64,000 nucleotides of DNA from Escallonia rubra (taxonomy: Eukaryota > Streptophyta > Magnoliopsida > Escalloniales > Escalloniaceae). Made by a program: the position numbers and the translations under genes. The notes under the pieces were generated by a model. It made no database searches and had not been told where the DNA came from. It was given only the letters and a program-made list of their open reading frames with translations. This document shows positions 35,841-48,299 of the stretch, one piece after another (the first letter of the stretch is position 1; the number at the start of each line of letters is the position of its first letter). The stretch lies in NCBI GenBank assembly GCA_033065855.1, contig JAVXUO010000944.1, forward strand, positions 101,113 through 165,112, written 5' to 3'.

Positions 35841-36734
35841 AATGATCAAAAGTGCATAGTCAGGATGGACCGGCAGCATGATTATATCAAATTCACTAGT
35901 TTTCGGGAGTAGCTTATACTTCATGCAGGGTTATATCGGCAGTTTGGAATAGTAACCAAGATTCGAATTTGGAGTGAATGAAAGAGAGTAATTCTTTCAG
36001 GCATTGGTCCTTTCCCTCCATTCCCACACACACAGAGTCAGCAATGCGTAGGAAGATTCTAAAAGGTATGTAGGCGCAGATCAGGGGGAATGGTGAGATT
36101 CTTGCTCACATTAGAGTCCAAAGCATCCACAGTCCACCTCATATCAAAACCTGTAAAGTGGAAGATCAACTTGTGACCTTGCCCTTTCTGAAGATGCAAG
36201 TTTTTACGCCCCATTCACATCCCTTTTGGTCTCTTATTGGGTACTTTTCTCCAAGAAAAAAGAAAAGAAAGAAAACTTCAAACAAAGATTAAAAAGAGCA
36301 TATCAGAATCTAGAACGGGATAAAAGAAGAAAGAAGGGTAAAGAATTCCATGCTCAGCTTTGATAAGGATTCCTGACGGCCTAAAAGAGCTTTTCAGTGC
36401 CACTTTTGCTCTTCCAATTGTTATGCAGAGTGACATTGTCTTTACATGCCAAAAGCAAAGGCCGAGAATATCGAATTGACTGGTTTTTTGAGGGTTGAGT
36501 ATGGCTGGCCTTCAAATTCCTTATCTCTAAGCTATGGAAGGAATGAAGATAAGGTAAGAATAACTCTACATATTTGTTGAGATAAGTTGAAACAAATAGC
36601 GTTAAGCAATGGTTTTGGCTTTCCCACTTATCTTTCTCCGAGCCTTGTAGAATGCTAAGTGGTGGGTTCCTAGAGGATTCTTTCCTCATTTCCATGAAAT
36701 TCACCGAGGAAAGGAAGAGAGAAGAATTTCTCTT
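35841..36734. other. Intergenic, nothing recognised
   Basis: No gene or repeat is recognised. The longest frame (minus strand, 36704-36381, 107 codons) has no recognisable domain and no supporting signals. Confidence 0.5.
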
Positions 36735-38105
36735 GTTCAGATTTTAGGAAAATACTAGAAAATATTAGGTGCTTATATATCATTCAGGTAGAAGTTTTTT
36801 TTTTTTTTTTTGGGTTACCATTCTCAAATTCTGTTTTCATAAACACCACTATTCATCAAATACATTATTGGAATTAACCTCACTCATTTTGGCTTATGAA
36901 TTTGCAGATAATGACACTGGAACAATGAAGAGGAGTTTCCAAGATTTTTATGTGGTATTTAATCATACTTTCTTATTTTTGCAATTCCGAAACTAGTATC
37001 AAACAAATTAATACAGTAGACAACTAATAACCACAAGATATTGGGATATTATTTATTATATATTACTAGTATTAATTATTGAGAAACGTTATTTCATCCC
37101 CTGTTATGCTAATCAAACCCGCAAAAAGGTCCAAATTTGTCGTTAAAATATATTTGTAGCTAAAAAGGGGTAAAAATATCATTTTCCTTAATAATTAAGT
37201 TCATTTTGTACACTTTCACCCATTTAAAAAATGTAATCATGTGCGTAGAATATTCAATGGAAAAAGGACAAAAAAAAATAAATAAAACAATTTGCTGTAT
37301 ATGTTGCAACTTCACAAATTGTGTGTTTCTAGTACCCTTTCCTTAGAATAAAGTTGAGCGTTGATTAAAGATGTTTAGGCAAATATTGCAATTGGTGCTT
37401 GATTAATTGACTTTGGATGCTTAGCAAAGTAATAAAATTTGTAAAATTGAAAAAACGTTATAAAGCTTTTAACACATATGCGTGTATATATCCGTTTAAT
37501 CTTTAATAATACCATATGACTTTTTCTAAATATTTATATTAAAGCTTACTAGAGCTTGGTTGATTATACTCCTTATAATGTACTTAGTCCATGAAAATCA
37601 TTAATCATTCATTATAAGAGCGGACCGTACATGTTTTCCGTTTACTGAAAGTACAAATCTTTTGACATCTTTAAAACTATAGAAATAAAGGGAAATAATA
37701 ACCAAACGAAGTTTTAGCGCAAAAAATCATTTTCTTCTGCAAACTAACAAGGGAAGGGAAGATTTCTCTATAGTTTCGTATTTCTTTGGGGTTCCAAGAT
37801 TCGAAAATAGCTTATAATTCTTACAATTTTTTTCATAAATAACTTAACTAACCAGTAATCAGGTGGATGCCTTTCAATTTTCTTAGGTTAGATTAAAAGG
37901 GAGGCTGTTCTTGTGCATTATAAACATAGTAGAGGAAAAAAGGGCAACTAGTGCGAGTGCAATAGCAAAACCAGCTCAGCATGTTAGTAATCCGTAAGTC
38001 AGGCAACAAATTTCTCTCAATCATGACTCAAAGGTGCACCTTAAAGTCAATAATCCATTCAGACTTGGTTAATTAGGGCATATTCACTCTAAGTGACATT
38101 TGAGA
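36735..38105. repeat. First unit of an old approx. 1.4-kb tandem repeat
   Basis: The unit starts with 'TTCAGATTTTAGGAAA' and is followed by a diverged second copy from about 38140 ('TTTAGATTTTAGGAAAG'). Shared landmarks in order include 'CCTCACTCATTT.GGCT', 'GAAGAGGAG.TTCC', 'CTAACTAACCAGTAA', 'GTGCGAGTGCAATAG' and 'ACTCAAAGGTGCACC'. No coding signal is conserved between copies, so the unit looks like non-coding intergenic DNA. Confidence 0.75.
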
Positions 38106-39904
38106 GGTGAGGTTACTAAAATCTAAACAAATTATTTCTTATGTTTAGATTTTAGGAAAGTCCTAGAGAATATTTGTTGCTTAGATAAGAGTTTTTGTTT
38201 TGCCTTTTTGTTTTTGTTTTTTCTGGTTACCATTTCAATTTCTATTGTTGTAATCACCAAATGCGATCACTATTCATCAACTTTTCATGAATACACTATG
38301 AAATACACCTCACTCATTTCGGCTGACACTGAAACAACGAAGAGGAGCTTCCAAAACTATTATGTGGCATTAATCATCCTTCATTATGTTTGCAATTCTG
38401 AGAATAGTATTGCAACAAGTTAATACAGTCGACCCGCTAACAACTAATAATCACGAGAGATTGGAAAATTGTTCATTATATAGTATAACTATTAATTATC
38501 ATGAGAGACTATTCTTATCATCCTAATATGCTAATTGACCCCCTTATTTTTCACCAAAAGGTTCATATTTGTTATTACAATAAATTTTTAAAGCGAGAAA
38601 AATGAGTACAAGTACATTTTAACACTTTCACCCATTTAAATAAATGTATCTAGTGTATAGATAGTTCAATATAACAAGGAAAAAAAAACTAACTTCCAAT
38701 TGTATTTGTTGCAACTAAAAAATGCGTATTAGCCTACCTCAGACATGAGGAAAAACTTCTAGTATCCTTTCTTTAGCATAAACTTAAGTGTTAAGAAGTC
38801 TAGGAAGATATTGTAATCGGTGTTTGATTAATTGACTTTGGATACGTAGCGAAGTAAGAAAATATGTTCACGTAAAAAAGTATTGTAAAGTTTTCTAAAA
38901 TATATAGGTGTATTGACAAGGGAATATTTTCCATCTAATAGTTAGTAATATCACATGACTTTTTTTTTTCTAAAAACTATATATCGTAGGTTACTAGAGG
39001 TTATTGATCGATATACACCTTAGAACGTAGTTAATCCACATAAAATTATTAATTATGACAAAATAATTATCATACGTGTTTTCTATTTATTGAAAATACA
39101 AAAATTTTAACATGTTTATAAATATAAAGGAAATAATAACCAAACACATTGTTAGTGCAAAAGATTAATTTTCTCCCTCGCCTATATTTTTCAATGCAAA
39201 CGAAAGGCTTTTCTCGCTAGCTTCGTATTTCATTGGGGTTCAGAGATCCAAAAATATAGCTTATAAGTCTTACATTTCTTTTCATGAACAACTGAACTAA
39301 CCAGTAACTAGGTAGATGCCTTTCAATTTTCTTTTGTAGATTAACAGCGGAGATGTTCTTGTACACTCTAAACATAGTAACGGGAAAAGCAACAACTATT
39401 TTTTTTTTTAAAGAGGAGAATTTTCATATATGAAACATGATAGTTTTTCATGGTTATAAGAGTAGTCAAGGCTACTTTTCATGAGAACATAGAAAAGGAA
39501 AACTAAAGCGATTTACAAGATTTACAACCCAATAAGCAGCAACTTGTGCGAGTGCAATAGTAAAACCAGCTCAGCATATTAGTAATCCAAAAGTAAAGTA
39601 ACAAGTTCCCTTCAATCACGACTCAAAGGTGCACCTAAAAGTCAATAGTTCATTCAAGATTGGTTAAGGCCTGTTCAATCTAATTGACATTTGATAGGTG
39701 AAGTTGCTAAATTCTTTTAACTTGAGCAATGCTTTCGCTTTCATTTTCACGCTCTTTATTAAGAATACACTTTCATTTGCATGCTCTCATAGTCTTGCTC
39801 CTGCTAGAAAACCGGTTACGTAGCGTTTGCTAATGGATTACGAAGTATGTTTACTTGCATGCTTCAAACATTATGCTAGTTAATAGTCATTGTTGTCGGC
39901 ATGA
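37518..39904. repeat. Copy A of a younger approx. 2.4-kb tandem duplication
   Basis: It starts 'CTTTTTCTAAATATTTATAT' and runs through the second 1.4-kb unit to the CACTA-3 insertion. Its tail continues at 43737-43828. Copy B is 43829-46106. The copies are far more alike than the two old units within copy A. Confidence 0.8.
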
Positions 39905-40561
39905 CACTACAAGAAAACAGGCTTTTAGCGACGGGGAAATCCGTCGCTAAAAGTCCAAAATCCGTCGCTAAAAGAATTAGCGACGGATTCACCGTCGCTA
40001 AAAATCCCTCGTATAAAAGCCCGTCACAATAGTTTAGCGACAGAATTTTTAAATCCGTTGCTAAATATGTCATTTTTACCGACGGATTTATTTTTCATTA
40101 GCGACGGATATTCCGTCGCTAATTATATTTTTAGAATTTTAATTTATTTTCTTTTTTGTCAAATTAGCGACGGATTAAATATTTTAGCGACGGAATATTC
40201 CGTCGCTAAACAACTTATTTAGCGGCGGAATATTCCGTCGCTAAATAATTGATTGTAGGAATACTTTTAGCGACGGAATTAATCCGTCGCCAAAAGTCAA
40301 TTTTTTTTTTTAAATTTGTTTTTTTTTTCAATTACCCAGACCTGTAATACAATTTTCAATTCTCAACAACAACGCGCGATATTCAATACAGAAAGAAATA
40401 TATATAATCAATTATAAAAAATATTTATTATAAAAAAAACTCATATATGTACAAGCCAGGAACCGGATACAACCGGTTAGGAGAGGGTAGAAGAGTACAA
40501 GCCGGGCACGGGAGGCGGGGGGGGGGGGGGGAAGCTAGGAACGGGCACGGNAAGGGGCTCA

Positions 40562-41686
40562 TCAGGGGTTCTCGAGTCCCGGATCTGGATCCTGCTGATC
40601 CGGGGCCGGCTCGGCCTGTCCAGCAGTGCCCTGCTCCCTGATCATCCTCACCACCACTGTAGCAATGCGCTGGATCTCCTCGTCGTCCAACTGAGGACGA
40701 GGAGCCGGTGTCTGTGGAGGGGCAGCAGGGGGTGAGGACGCTCCTATCACGGCACGAGTAGTCGTGCTAGGCAGGCCGCGCATGCGGCCTTTCGGCCGAT
40801 TCATGACCTCCGGCGTATCCAGCCATCGCTTCAACCCCCCAGTACTCGCAGCCGTACTAGTGGACGCTGATGGCTGTCTGGACTGTTGCTCGGACCCCCT
40901 TAGCTATTCATACGAGGGCTGCAAAAATAGTGGTTTAACGATATGTTAGGGCATTAATTAACGAAACGGACATTGAGGATAGAAAGAAAAAACATTAACA
41001 ACTTAAATAAATTGACTCACATCGATCCGTCGGGCAATATCTGAAATATAGTGGCCCGACCGGTGCGTCTCGTCCTTGTCCTTCTTCCGCACGTGCGTCT
41101 GAGTATAGGTCAGAGCTATGACCTCATCCTCCTCCAGATCCGGGTGCTCGACCGCGTTCATGTGTCGGACGATGTCGTGTGGCACCGACCCCCCCGTGTG
41201 CGTCAGATCTCTGTTCTGTCTGTTCTCAGCCCCGCTCTTACTCTTGGCGTCCCAACCTGGATCCGCAGCCCACCGATCTATCATCTCCCCCCATACACGG
41301 TGAGATATCCAATGTGGGGGATATCTCGTCATGTCCGTCATCGGGGCACCCGCGGGCAGCGCCTTCTTCGCCCGGTCCCGTGCATCGTGGAGCCATCGGC
41401 GGTAATTCTTGCCGATGTAGGCAAAGAAAGCCTGTTGCCCCAGTACCTGCTGCCCCAGTACCTGCTGCTGAGGCGTGTCAAACGTGAACCCCTCCTGTAA
41501 GGCATTCAATAACACAAATTAACAACATAAAACAAACTGTAATTTAACATTTACTAACGCTGAAAAAAATACTTCACTGTACCAGCCACTCCTCCCCCAT
41601 AGGGCCTCCCTCGTAGTGGCATCCCAGTCCTTCCAGTACAGGCGTGGCTCGAAGAATCGGCCCTTCACAAGAACGCCGATACGTGT
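40562..41686 (-). pseudogene. CACTA-3 ORF2 (Ptta/En/Spm family), 5' end removed
   Basis: From 41686 leftward: 'VLVKGRFFEPRLYWKDWDATTREALW', then an intron, then the core exon (about 41491-41003) with 'QQAFFAYIGKNYRRWLHDARDRA', 'HDIVRHMNAVEHPDLEEDEVIALTYTQT' and 'DIARRIDV', then the last exon ('MKRWLDTPEVMNRPKGRMRG', 40834-40562). The core exon is uninterrupted and contains a small in-frame 'QQVLG' duplication absent from CACTA-2. Exons coding for the N terminus are gone because of the internal deletion at 41676-41680. The penultimate stretch also has an in-frame stop near 40905. Confidence 0.65.
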
Positions 41687-41759
41687 CTGACACCTCCGGA
41701 AACGTTTGCGACATATACTGACACGTGTCCCATCCTCCGTCAACAATCTCAATTTGCAA

Positions 41760-42830
41760 TTCTCATATGCTCAATGCAATAAAAATTAACAAAAATCACA
41801 CATTCAATCCAATTGGGTCCCATCCTCCGTCAATAATCTCAATATCTCAAATGCTCAATGCACAATTAACAATCTAAAATCATCAATTAACAACCTAAAA
41901 TCATCAATTAATAATCACAATTACTTCAAATGCACAGCTAATAACCTAAAATCATCAATTAACAACCTAAAATAATCATCGATCAATAATCACAATTCTC
42001 AAATGCACAATTAACAACCTAAAATTATCAAACAAATAATCAATGTTCAAATGAAAAAAAAATTGTTCAAAATACACATATCCGATGCGCTTGAATTATT
42101 TCAATTTAGGGTTCGATTCTATTAGGGCATTCAATTTAGGGTTCAATTAGTTTAATTTAGGGTTCGGTTCGATTAGGGCATTCAATTTAGGGTTTAATTA
42201 GGGTTCAATTACATCAATTTAGGGTTCAATTAGGGGTTCTATTGATTCAATTTAGGGTTCGGTTGATTTGGGGCATTCAATTTAGGGTTCAATTAGTTCA
42301 ATTTAGGTTTCATTTGGATTAGGGCATTCAATTTAGGGTTCAATTAGTTTAATTTAGGGTTCGATTCGATTAGGGCATTCAATTTAGGGTTTAATTAGGG
42401 TTCAATTACTTCAATTTAGGGTTCAATTAGGGGGTTCTATTGATTTAATTTAGGGTTCGGTTGATTTGGAGCATTCAATTTAGGGTTCAATGAGGGGGTT
42501 CAATTATTTCAATTTATGATTCGGTTGGATCAGGGCATTCAATTAGGGGTTCAATTAGTTCAATTTAGGGTTCGATTCGATTCGATTAGGGCATTCAATT
42601 TAGGATTTAATTATGGTTCAATTACTTCATTTAGGGTTCAATTAGGGGGTTCTATTAGTTCAATTTAGGGTTCAATTACGGGTTCAATTAGTTTAATTTA
42701 GGATTCGATTCGATTAGGGCATTCAATTTAGGATTTACTTAAGGTTCAATTACTTCAATTTAGGGTTCAATTATGGTTCAATTACTTCAATTTAGTGGTC
42801 GGTTGAATTGAATAAACAATACAAAGGGTT
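41760..42830. repeat. Telomere-like TTTAGGGTTCAATTAG array of CACTA-3
   Basis: From about 42090 to 42800, units such as 'ATTTAGGGTTCAATTAG' and 'TTTAGGGTTCG.TT.GATTAGGGCATTCAA' repeat with a higher-order period. The preceding 41760-42060 has 'AATCATCAATTAACAACCTAA' units. Both match, in reverse, 53640-54340 of CACTA-2. Confidence 0.85.
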
Positions 42831-43089
42831 TCTTATCCTGATGTCATGCAATGGCCCATAATCTATGACCTTTTAGCGTCACCATGATCTATATCGGTGT
42901 TACAGACTAACTACCGAATATGGTTTTCTTCCCTACCTCGTCAAGAATTAAGGAAAATTAGAGATAACAAGTTCAAGTTCTTCAATAAGCCAAGATCCGT
43001 CTGAACAACAAAGTGAATGACATCATAAATAAAAGGAAAGAGATGCATGTAACCTAAATTGAAGACAAATTAACAAAAAATTCAGATAA

Positions 43090-43370
43090 TTTAGGGCAAT
43101 TGACATACAAATCTCGAGGTGGGTACGACGGCGGCGGCGTTGGTGGTGCGGCGGCAGTGGTGGGTTTCGTTGCGCGGCGACAGTGGAGGGCTTTGTGGCA
43201 CGACCGCAGTGCAAGGCTTGGTGGCGCGGCGTCGGGTGGGGGACGGGAGTGTCGCCGGAGCTGGGTCGCCGTAGAGAAGGGTCGCCGGAGGTGAGAACGG
43301 CGGTGGGTGAGTGAGAGAAGAATTTCAGAGAGAGAACGAGGAGAGAGAAATAAACCAAATCTGTTTTTAA
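43090..43370 (-). promoter_or_regulatory. CACTA-3 candidate leader region
   Basis: On the minus strand the subterminal repeats are followed by an A/T box, a CT-rich stretch (43350-43310) and CCG/CCACC-rich sequence, the order seen at the equivalent place in CACTA-1 and CACTA-2. A transcription start is inferred, not shown. Confidence 0.4.
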
Positions 43371-43828
43371 ATGGAGGATCTTTAGCGATGGAATAACACC
43401 GTCGCTAAAACTCCGTCGGTGAATGTCTTATTATAAAGACTTTTTGTGACATAATTTTTAGCAACGATTTTATTCCGTCGTTCAAATAATTTTAAAAAAA
43501 AACTCAAAAATACTAATTTTATAAAAAATATTTAGCGGCGGTAATTCCGTCGCTAAAAGTCCGCCGTTAAAATTCTGTCTGCAAATACTTTTACCGATGG
43601 TGTCTTCCGTCGGTAATAGTATTTTGCGATGGATTTTTAACGACGGGATATTCCGTCACTTAAAGACATGTTTAGCGACGGAATACCTTCCGTCGCTAAA
43701 ACTCCGTCGCAAAATACAAATTTTCTTGTGGTGTGAACAAATATTAGGCCTCAAATGGTCATGTAATCAAACAAGAAGTTAATCCCATCACATAAACACA
43801 CCGCGCGCATATGTAAAGTACATTACAC

Positions 43829-46106
43829 ACTTTTTCTAAATATTTATATTAAAGCTTACTAGAGCTTGGTTGATTATACACCTTATAATGTACTTAGTCC
43901 ATGAAAATCATTAATTATTCATTATAAGAGCGGACCGTACATGTTTTCCGTTTACTGAAAGTACAAATCTTTTAACATCTTTAATACTATAGAAATAAAG
44001 GGAAATAATAACCAAACGAAGTTTTAGTGCAGAAATTCATTTTCTTCTGCAAACTAACAAGGGAAGAGAAGATTTCTCTCTAGTTTCGTATTTCTTTGGG
44101 GTTCCAAGATCCGAAAATAGCTTATAATTCTTACAATTTTTTTCATAAATAATTAAACTAACTAGTAATCAGGTGGATGCCTTTCAATTTTCTTAGGTTA
44201 GATTAACAGCGGGGCTGTTCTTGTACATTATAAACGTAATAAAAAAAATTCTGGTTACTATTTCAATTTCTCCTTTTGTAAATACCAAGTGCAATCACTA
44301 ATCGTCAACTTTTTATGAATACACTACGAAATACACCTCACTCATTTTGGCTGACATTGAAACAACGAAGAGGACCTTCGAAAACTATTATGTGGTATTA
44401 ATCATACTTCATTTTATTTGCAATCCTGAAAATAGTATTGCAACAAGTTAATACAGTCGACCCGCTAACAACTAATAATCACGAGAGATTGGAAAATTGT
44501 TCATTATATAGTATAACTATTAATTATCGCGAGAGACTATTTTTATCCTCCTAATATGCTACTGACCCCCTTATTTTTCTCTAAAAGGTTCATATTTGTT
44601 ATTAAAATAAATTTGTAAAGCGAGAAAAATGGGTGCAAGTACATTTCCGAAATTATTAAGTTTATTTTAACACTTTCACCCATTTAAATAAATGTATCTA
44701 GTGTGTAGATAGTTCAATTATTATTTTTTTTAAAAAAAACTAACTTCCAATTGTATTTGTTGCAACTTCAAATTGCGTATTAGCCTACCTCAGACATGAG
44801 GAAAAACTTCTAATACCTTTTCTTTAGCATAAACTTAAGGGTTAAGAAGTCTAGGAAGATATTGTAATCGGTGTTTGATTAATTGACTTTGGATACGTAG
44901 CGAAATAAGAAATGATGTACACGTGAAAAAGTATTGTAAAGTTTTTCTAACATATATAGGTGTATAGTCAAGGGTATATTTTCCATCTAATAGTTAATAA
45001 TATCACATGACCTTTTTTTCTAAAAACTATATATCGTAGGTTACTAGAGGTTATTGATTGATACACACCTTAGAACGTAGTTAATCCACAGAAAATTATT
45101 AATTATGACAAAATAATTATTGTACGTGTTTTCTGTTTATTGAAAATACAAATTTTTTAACCTCTTTAAAAATATAAAGGAAATAATAACCAAACACACT
45201 GTTAGTGTAAAAAAAATCATTTTCTCCCTTACCCATATTTTTCGATGCAAACTAACAAGGGAAATTTTTTTTTCTCTCTAGCTTCGTATTTCTCTGGGGT
45301 TCCAAGATCCAAAAATATAGCTTATAAGTCTTACATTTCTTTTCATAAACAACTGAACTAACCAATAACTAGGTAGATGCCTTTCAATTGTCTTTGGTTA
45401 GATTAACAGCGGAGATGTTCTTGTATACTCTAAACATAGGAAAGGGAAAAAGCAACAAATATTTTTTTTTTTTGTTTTTGTTTTAAAGAGGAGAATTTTC
45501 ATATATGAAACATTTTAGTTTTTCATGATTACAAGAGTTATCTTCCTTGAGAGAAGAGAGAGAGAGAGAGAGAGAGCGAGGGGGGGGGGGGGGGGGGGGC
45601 AAGGGATACTAAAACGATTTACAACCTAATTGAAAAGCAGCAACTTGTGTGAGTGCAATAGCAATAGTAAAACCAGCTCAGCATATTAGTAATCCAAAAA
45701 GTAAAGTAACAAGTTCCCATCAATCATGACTCAAAGGTGCACCTAAAAGTCAATAGTTCATTCAAGATTGGTTAAGGCCTGTTCAATCTAATTGACATTT
45801 GAGAGGTTAAGTTGCTAAATTCTTTTAACTTGAGCAACGCTTTTGCTTTCATTTTCACTCTTTATTAAGAATACACTTTCATTTGCATGCTCTCATAGTC
45901 TCCCTCCTGCTAGAAAAACCGGTTACGTAGCGTTTGCTTATGGATTACGGAGTATGTTTACTTCCCTGCTTCAAACGACATGCTAGTCAATAGTCATTGT
46001 TGTTTCTATGAACATATATTAGGCCTCAAATGGTCATGTAATCAAACAAGAAGTTAATCCCATCACATAAACACACTGCATATGTAAAGTACATTACACA
46101 CTTGAC
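43829..46106. repeat. Copy B of the tandem duplication, downstream of the ERF gene
   Basis: It matches copy A (37518-39904 plus 43737-43828) in order, and lacks about 275 bases of it at 44232 (equivalent to 37935-38210). It ends 'AAAGTACATTACACACT' at about 46106, the same words that end copy A at 43828, so the join is head to tail. A GA repeat and G-run lie at 45549-45599. The ERF stop codon is only about 260 bases further on. Confidence 0.8.
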
Positions 46107-46364
46107 ATTTTCATTGAGAAGCCTTCAAAAAGAAAACTTATAATACTTCTCCAAACCTACTAGGATCAAGCATGGAAGAAAAATTACCAGCTGACCAAGG
46201 TGGAGAGACCTTACAATTACACACTATTAACAACTCCCTAATGACCATAAACCCTAACCAGACTCAACTCTGCAGATGTCAAAAATCCCATATGCAGAGA
46301 AGGCCAAAACTAGACACCAAAAGTTACCAAATCAAGAGGGTACTAATTAACAGAAATTACATAG

Positions 46365-47420
46365 TTATGATAAAGAAGAAATAAGAGCTTCCCAATCTAT
46401 CTCCACTGAAGGAAACTTCTGCAACATGAAATTCTCCGACTCATCAAATGATGGCTCTGAGAACTCCAGGAACGTCATATCCTCCGATTCAGGCGACGAC
46501 CCACCGGACAAGGATGGCGACGACAGCGACGAGAAGACTTCCTGCTTGACGTTTTCAGAACCCGAATCATCAAATTCATTTTTCACCAGAGGAACGATCG
46601 GTGTTTTCATGGATTTCTTTGAATTTCCCTGGGAGTTAGCCAAGCTTTGGCAAATGGCTTGTAGTTTGGCGTCAACGGAGGAATGGAGAGGCTTGAAATC
46701 ACCAAATTCATCGGCCACTTGATGGCGGAGATTTGGGAAATTAAGCCTGGCAAAATCTCCTCTGAGCTTATAAGCAGCTCGATCATAAGCCAAAGCAGCT
46801 TCCTCAGCAGTATCAAAGGTACCAAGCCAGAGGCGGGTACGATTCTTGGGGAGTCTGATTTCCGCAACCCATTTACCCCAGTGACGCTGCCTCACTCCAC
46901 GGTAAAGCTTTGCGGGCTTCTGTGGGTTTCCGGCTTGCTTCATGGGGACTGGTTTTGGGCCAAGGAAGTTGAGGGGTTGATATTGATGCATCTTTTTAAG
47001 GTTTTGGGTCTGGATTGGTGAAGAAGACGGTGAAAGAGATTCCACGTAATACTGTTGGTGTTGTTGGAGCTGGATTTGAGCTTGGATTTGAAGGATCTGA
47101 GAGGTGGTGAGGTGGTTTAGACCAATTTGATCATTGCTCAAATACCCTTGAGAAAACATGTGGGGTTTGGCTGGTGATGGGTTGAAATCAGCGTACATAT
47201 TGGGCTCTGATGAGAAAGAAGTGAGAGGGTTATCGAAAGGGTAGTAAGAAGAAGAGGACGATGTAGAGGGAGAGGCAGAAGGTGAGGAAGTGGGAGAAGA
47301 GGTAGAAGAAGCACATTTCATAAAAGGTTCAAGTGCTTTCATAAGCTCTTCACTAAATGGATCTGAGAAAACTGGACTGCTGCTGCTGTACATATCTATA
47401 GCTGCTGCCATCACTTTCAA
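46365..47420 (-). CDS. RAP2-4-like: AP2/ERF transcription factor, RAP2-4-like (DREB A-6 / ERF group I)
   Basis: Single-exon gene of 351 residues; the second methionine (residue 4, '[12 protein letters not shown]') is the more family-like start. One AP2 DNA-binding domain spans residues 172-229: '[18 protein letters not shown]', then '[19 protein letters not shown]'. The WVAEIR block and the '[14 protein letters not shown]' lead-in are typical of the A-6 DREB group. Also seen are an N-terminal '[16 protein letters not shown]' motif, a serine-rich run (39-58), a glutamine-rich stretch (108-123), '[15 protein letters not shown]' after the domain, and an acidic C terminus with 'EIDWEAL'. Family members bind GCC-box or DRE-type sites and act in the nucleus in stress, ethylene, light or wound responses; the specific role here is unknown. 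The gene appears intact and is the only convincing host gene in the window. Confidence 0.95.
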   Translation of the reverse strand: MKVMAAAIDMYSSSSPVFSDPFSEELMKALEPFMKCASSTSSPTSSPSASPSTSSSSSYYPFDNPLTSFSSEPNMYADFNPSPAKPHMFSQGYLSNDQIGLNHLTTSQILQIQAQIQLQQHQQYYVESLSPSSSPIQTQNLKKMHQYQPLNFLGPKPVPMKQAGNPQKPAKLYRGVRQRHWGKWVAEIRLPKNRTRLWLGTFDTAEEAALAYDRAAYKLRGDFARLNFPNLRHQVADEFGDFKPLHSSVDAKLQAICQSLANSQGNSKKSMKTPIVPLVKNEFDDSGSENVKQEVFSSLSSPSLSGGSSPESEDMTFLEFSEPSFDESENFMLQKFPSVEIDWEALISSLS

Positions 47421-48210
47421 ACAGAGTTATATAATTATACAGAGAGAAAACTGAAGTAACCAAAACCAAGGAGCAATAGAAAGATCTGAAAAAAAAAAAA
47501 AAAAATTTAACAAAAGCAACCTGTTTCTTATACCAAAATGAAAGAACAGGAAGATGAAAGAGAAAACAAGAGGTTTTGAATAATAAACAACCCTTTGTTC
47601 CTGCTAAAAACCAACTTGAGGGGTAGAAAAACAAACCCTTCCAGTTGTTTGATCAAGGTAAAAGCTACAAAATAAGATCTAGATCTCTATTCTGAACCAC
47701 CTGACCTTTCAAAAACACCCCTGTGGGTTCTGCTTCCTTTTGTGATAGTGCAGTGTTTCTCAATGTGCTCAAAATCAACAAAATGAAACCCTGAAACTGT
47801 AATTTGAAAGACAGACGATGACAGAAAGGGATCTAAGAAGCGGGATGATGAGAGAGGGGGGGAAAGAGAGATTGATCGAAGAAGAAGATGATCAAGCACA
47901 CAAATATTCTTGGTAAAATGCCTCACTTGGATTGTTCGCTCTTGCAGATATGGCCGCCTTCAGTCTGTTTATAAAGGCCAAAAGGTTATGAGGTTTTCTT
48001 TCTTGATCTCATCCTTAATCCCTTCTTTTGGTTTAATTATTTATTGCTATCTCTGTCTGTCTGACATCAAAGATACCCCGTCTAGATTTATTCCGACCAA
48101 TGGTGTACTGACACGTCTCGTGGCAACTAGTGGTGACTGGCAGGTGCCAATGGGAAAACGGTTGATTCTTACGTGGCGGCGAGAGATTCGCTGGGGAATT
48201 TGGTTGACCG
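47421..48210 (-). promoter_or_regulatory. ERF gene 5' UTR and promoter
   Basis: A TATA box (TTTATAAA, 47968-47975) lies about 550 bases before the start codon, so the 5' UTR would be long. It is CT-rich and ends with a T-run followed by CAG near 47486, which may be the acceptor of a leader intron. Upstream are an ABRE-type TACGTGGC (48170-48177), a CCGAC core next to CCAAT (48093-48101) and a W-box-like TTGACC (48204-48209). These suggest stress or abscisic-acid responsiveness, by motif only. Confidence 0.55.
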
Positions 48211-48299
48211 TTTATGTGAAGCCGCTTTGGCTTTTGGGATTTAATACGATTTTGTCCTTTCCTCTGTTGAAGCACGCCTCCGTTCTGACACCTCCCTCC

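Larger units (their letters stand above)
39905..43733 (-). mobile_element. CACTA-3: non-autonomous CACTA element, 3.8 kb
   Basis: It runs from CACTACAAGAAAA at 39905 to TTTCTTGTGGTG at 43733, flanked by TGA (39902-39904 and 43734-43736). GCGACGG subterminal repeats fill 39905-40300 and 43380-43733. Genes lie on the minus strand. It keeps the leader (43370-43090), a telomere-like array and ORF2, but the whole transposase is missing. Copy B of the surrounding duplication shows the empty site ('TATGAACATATATTAGG' near 46006). One ambiguous base (n) is at 40551 beside a G-run. Confidence 0.9.

Noticed and set aside
36769-38423. Short frames sharing 'TSLI.A' and 'KRSFQ..YV' in the tandem units as a gene family
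   Set aside because: The frame is not kept open or in phase across the three units; the likeness follows from duplicated non-coding DNA.
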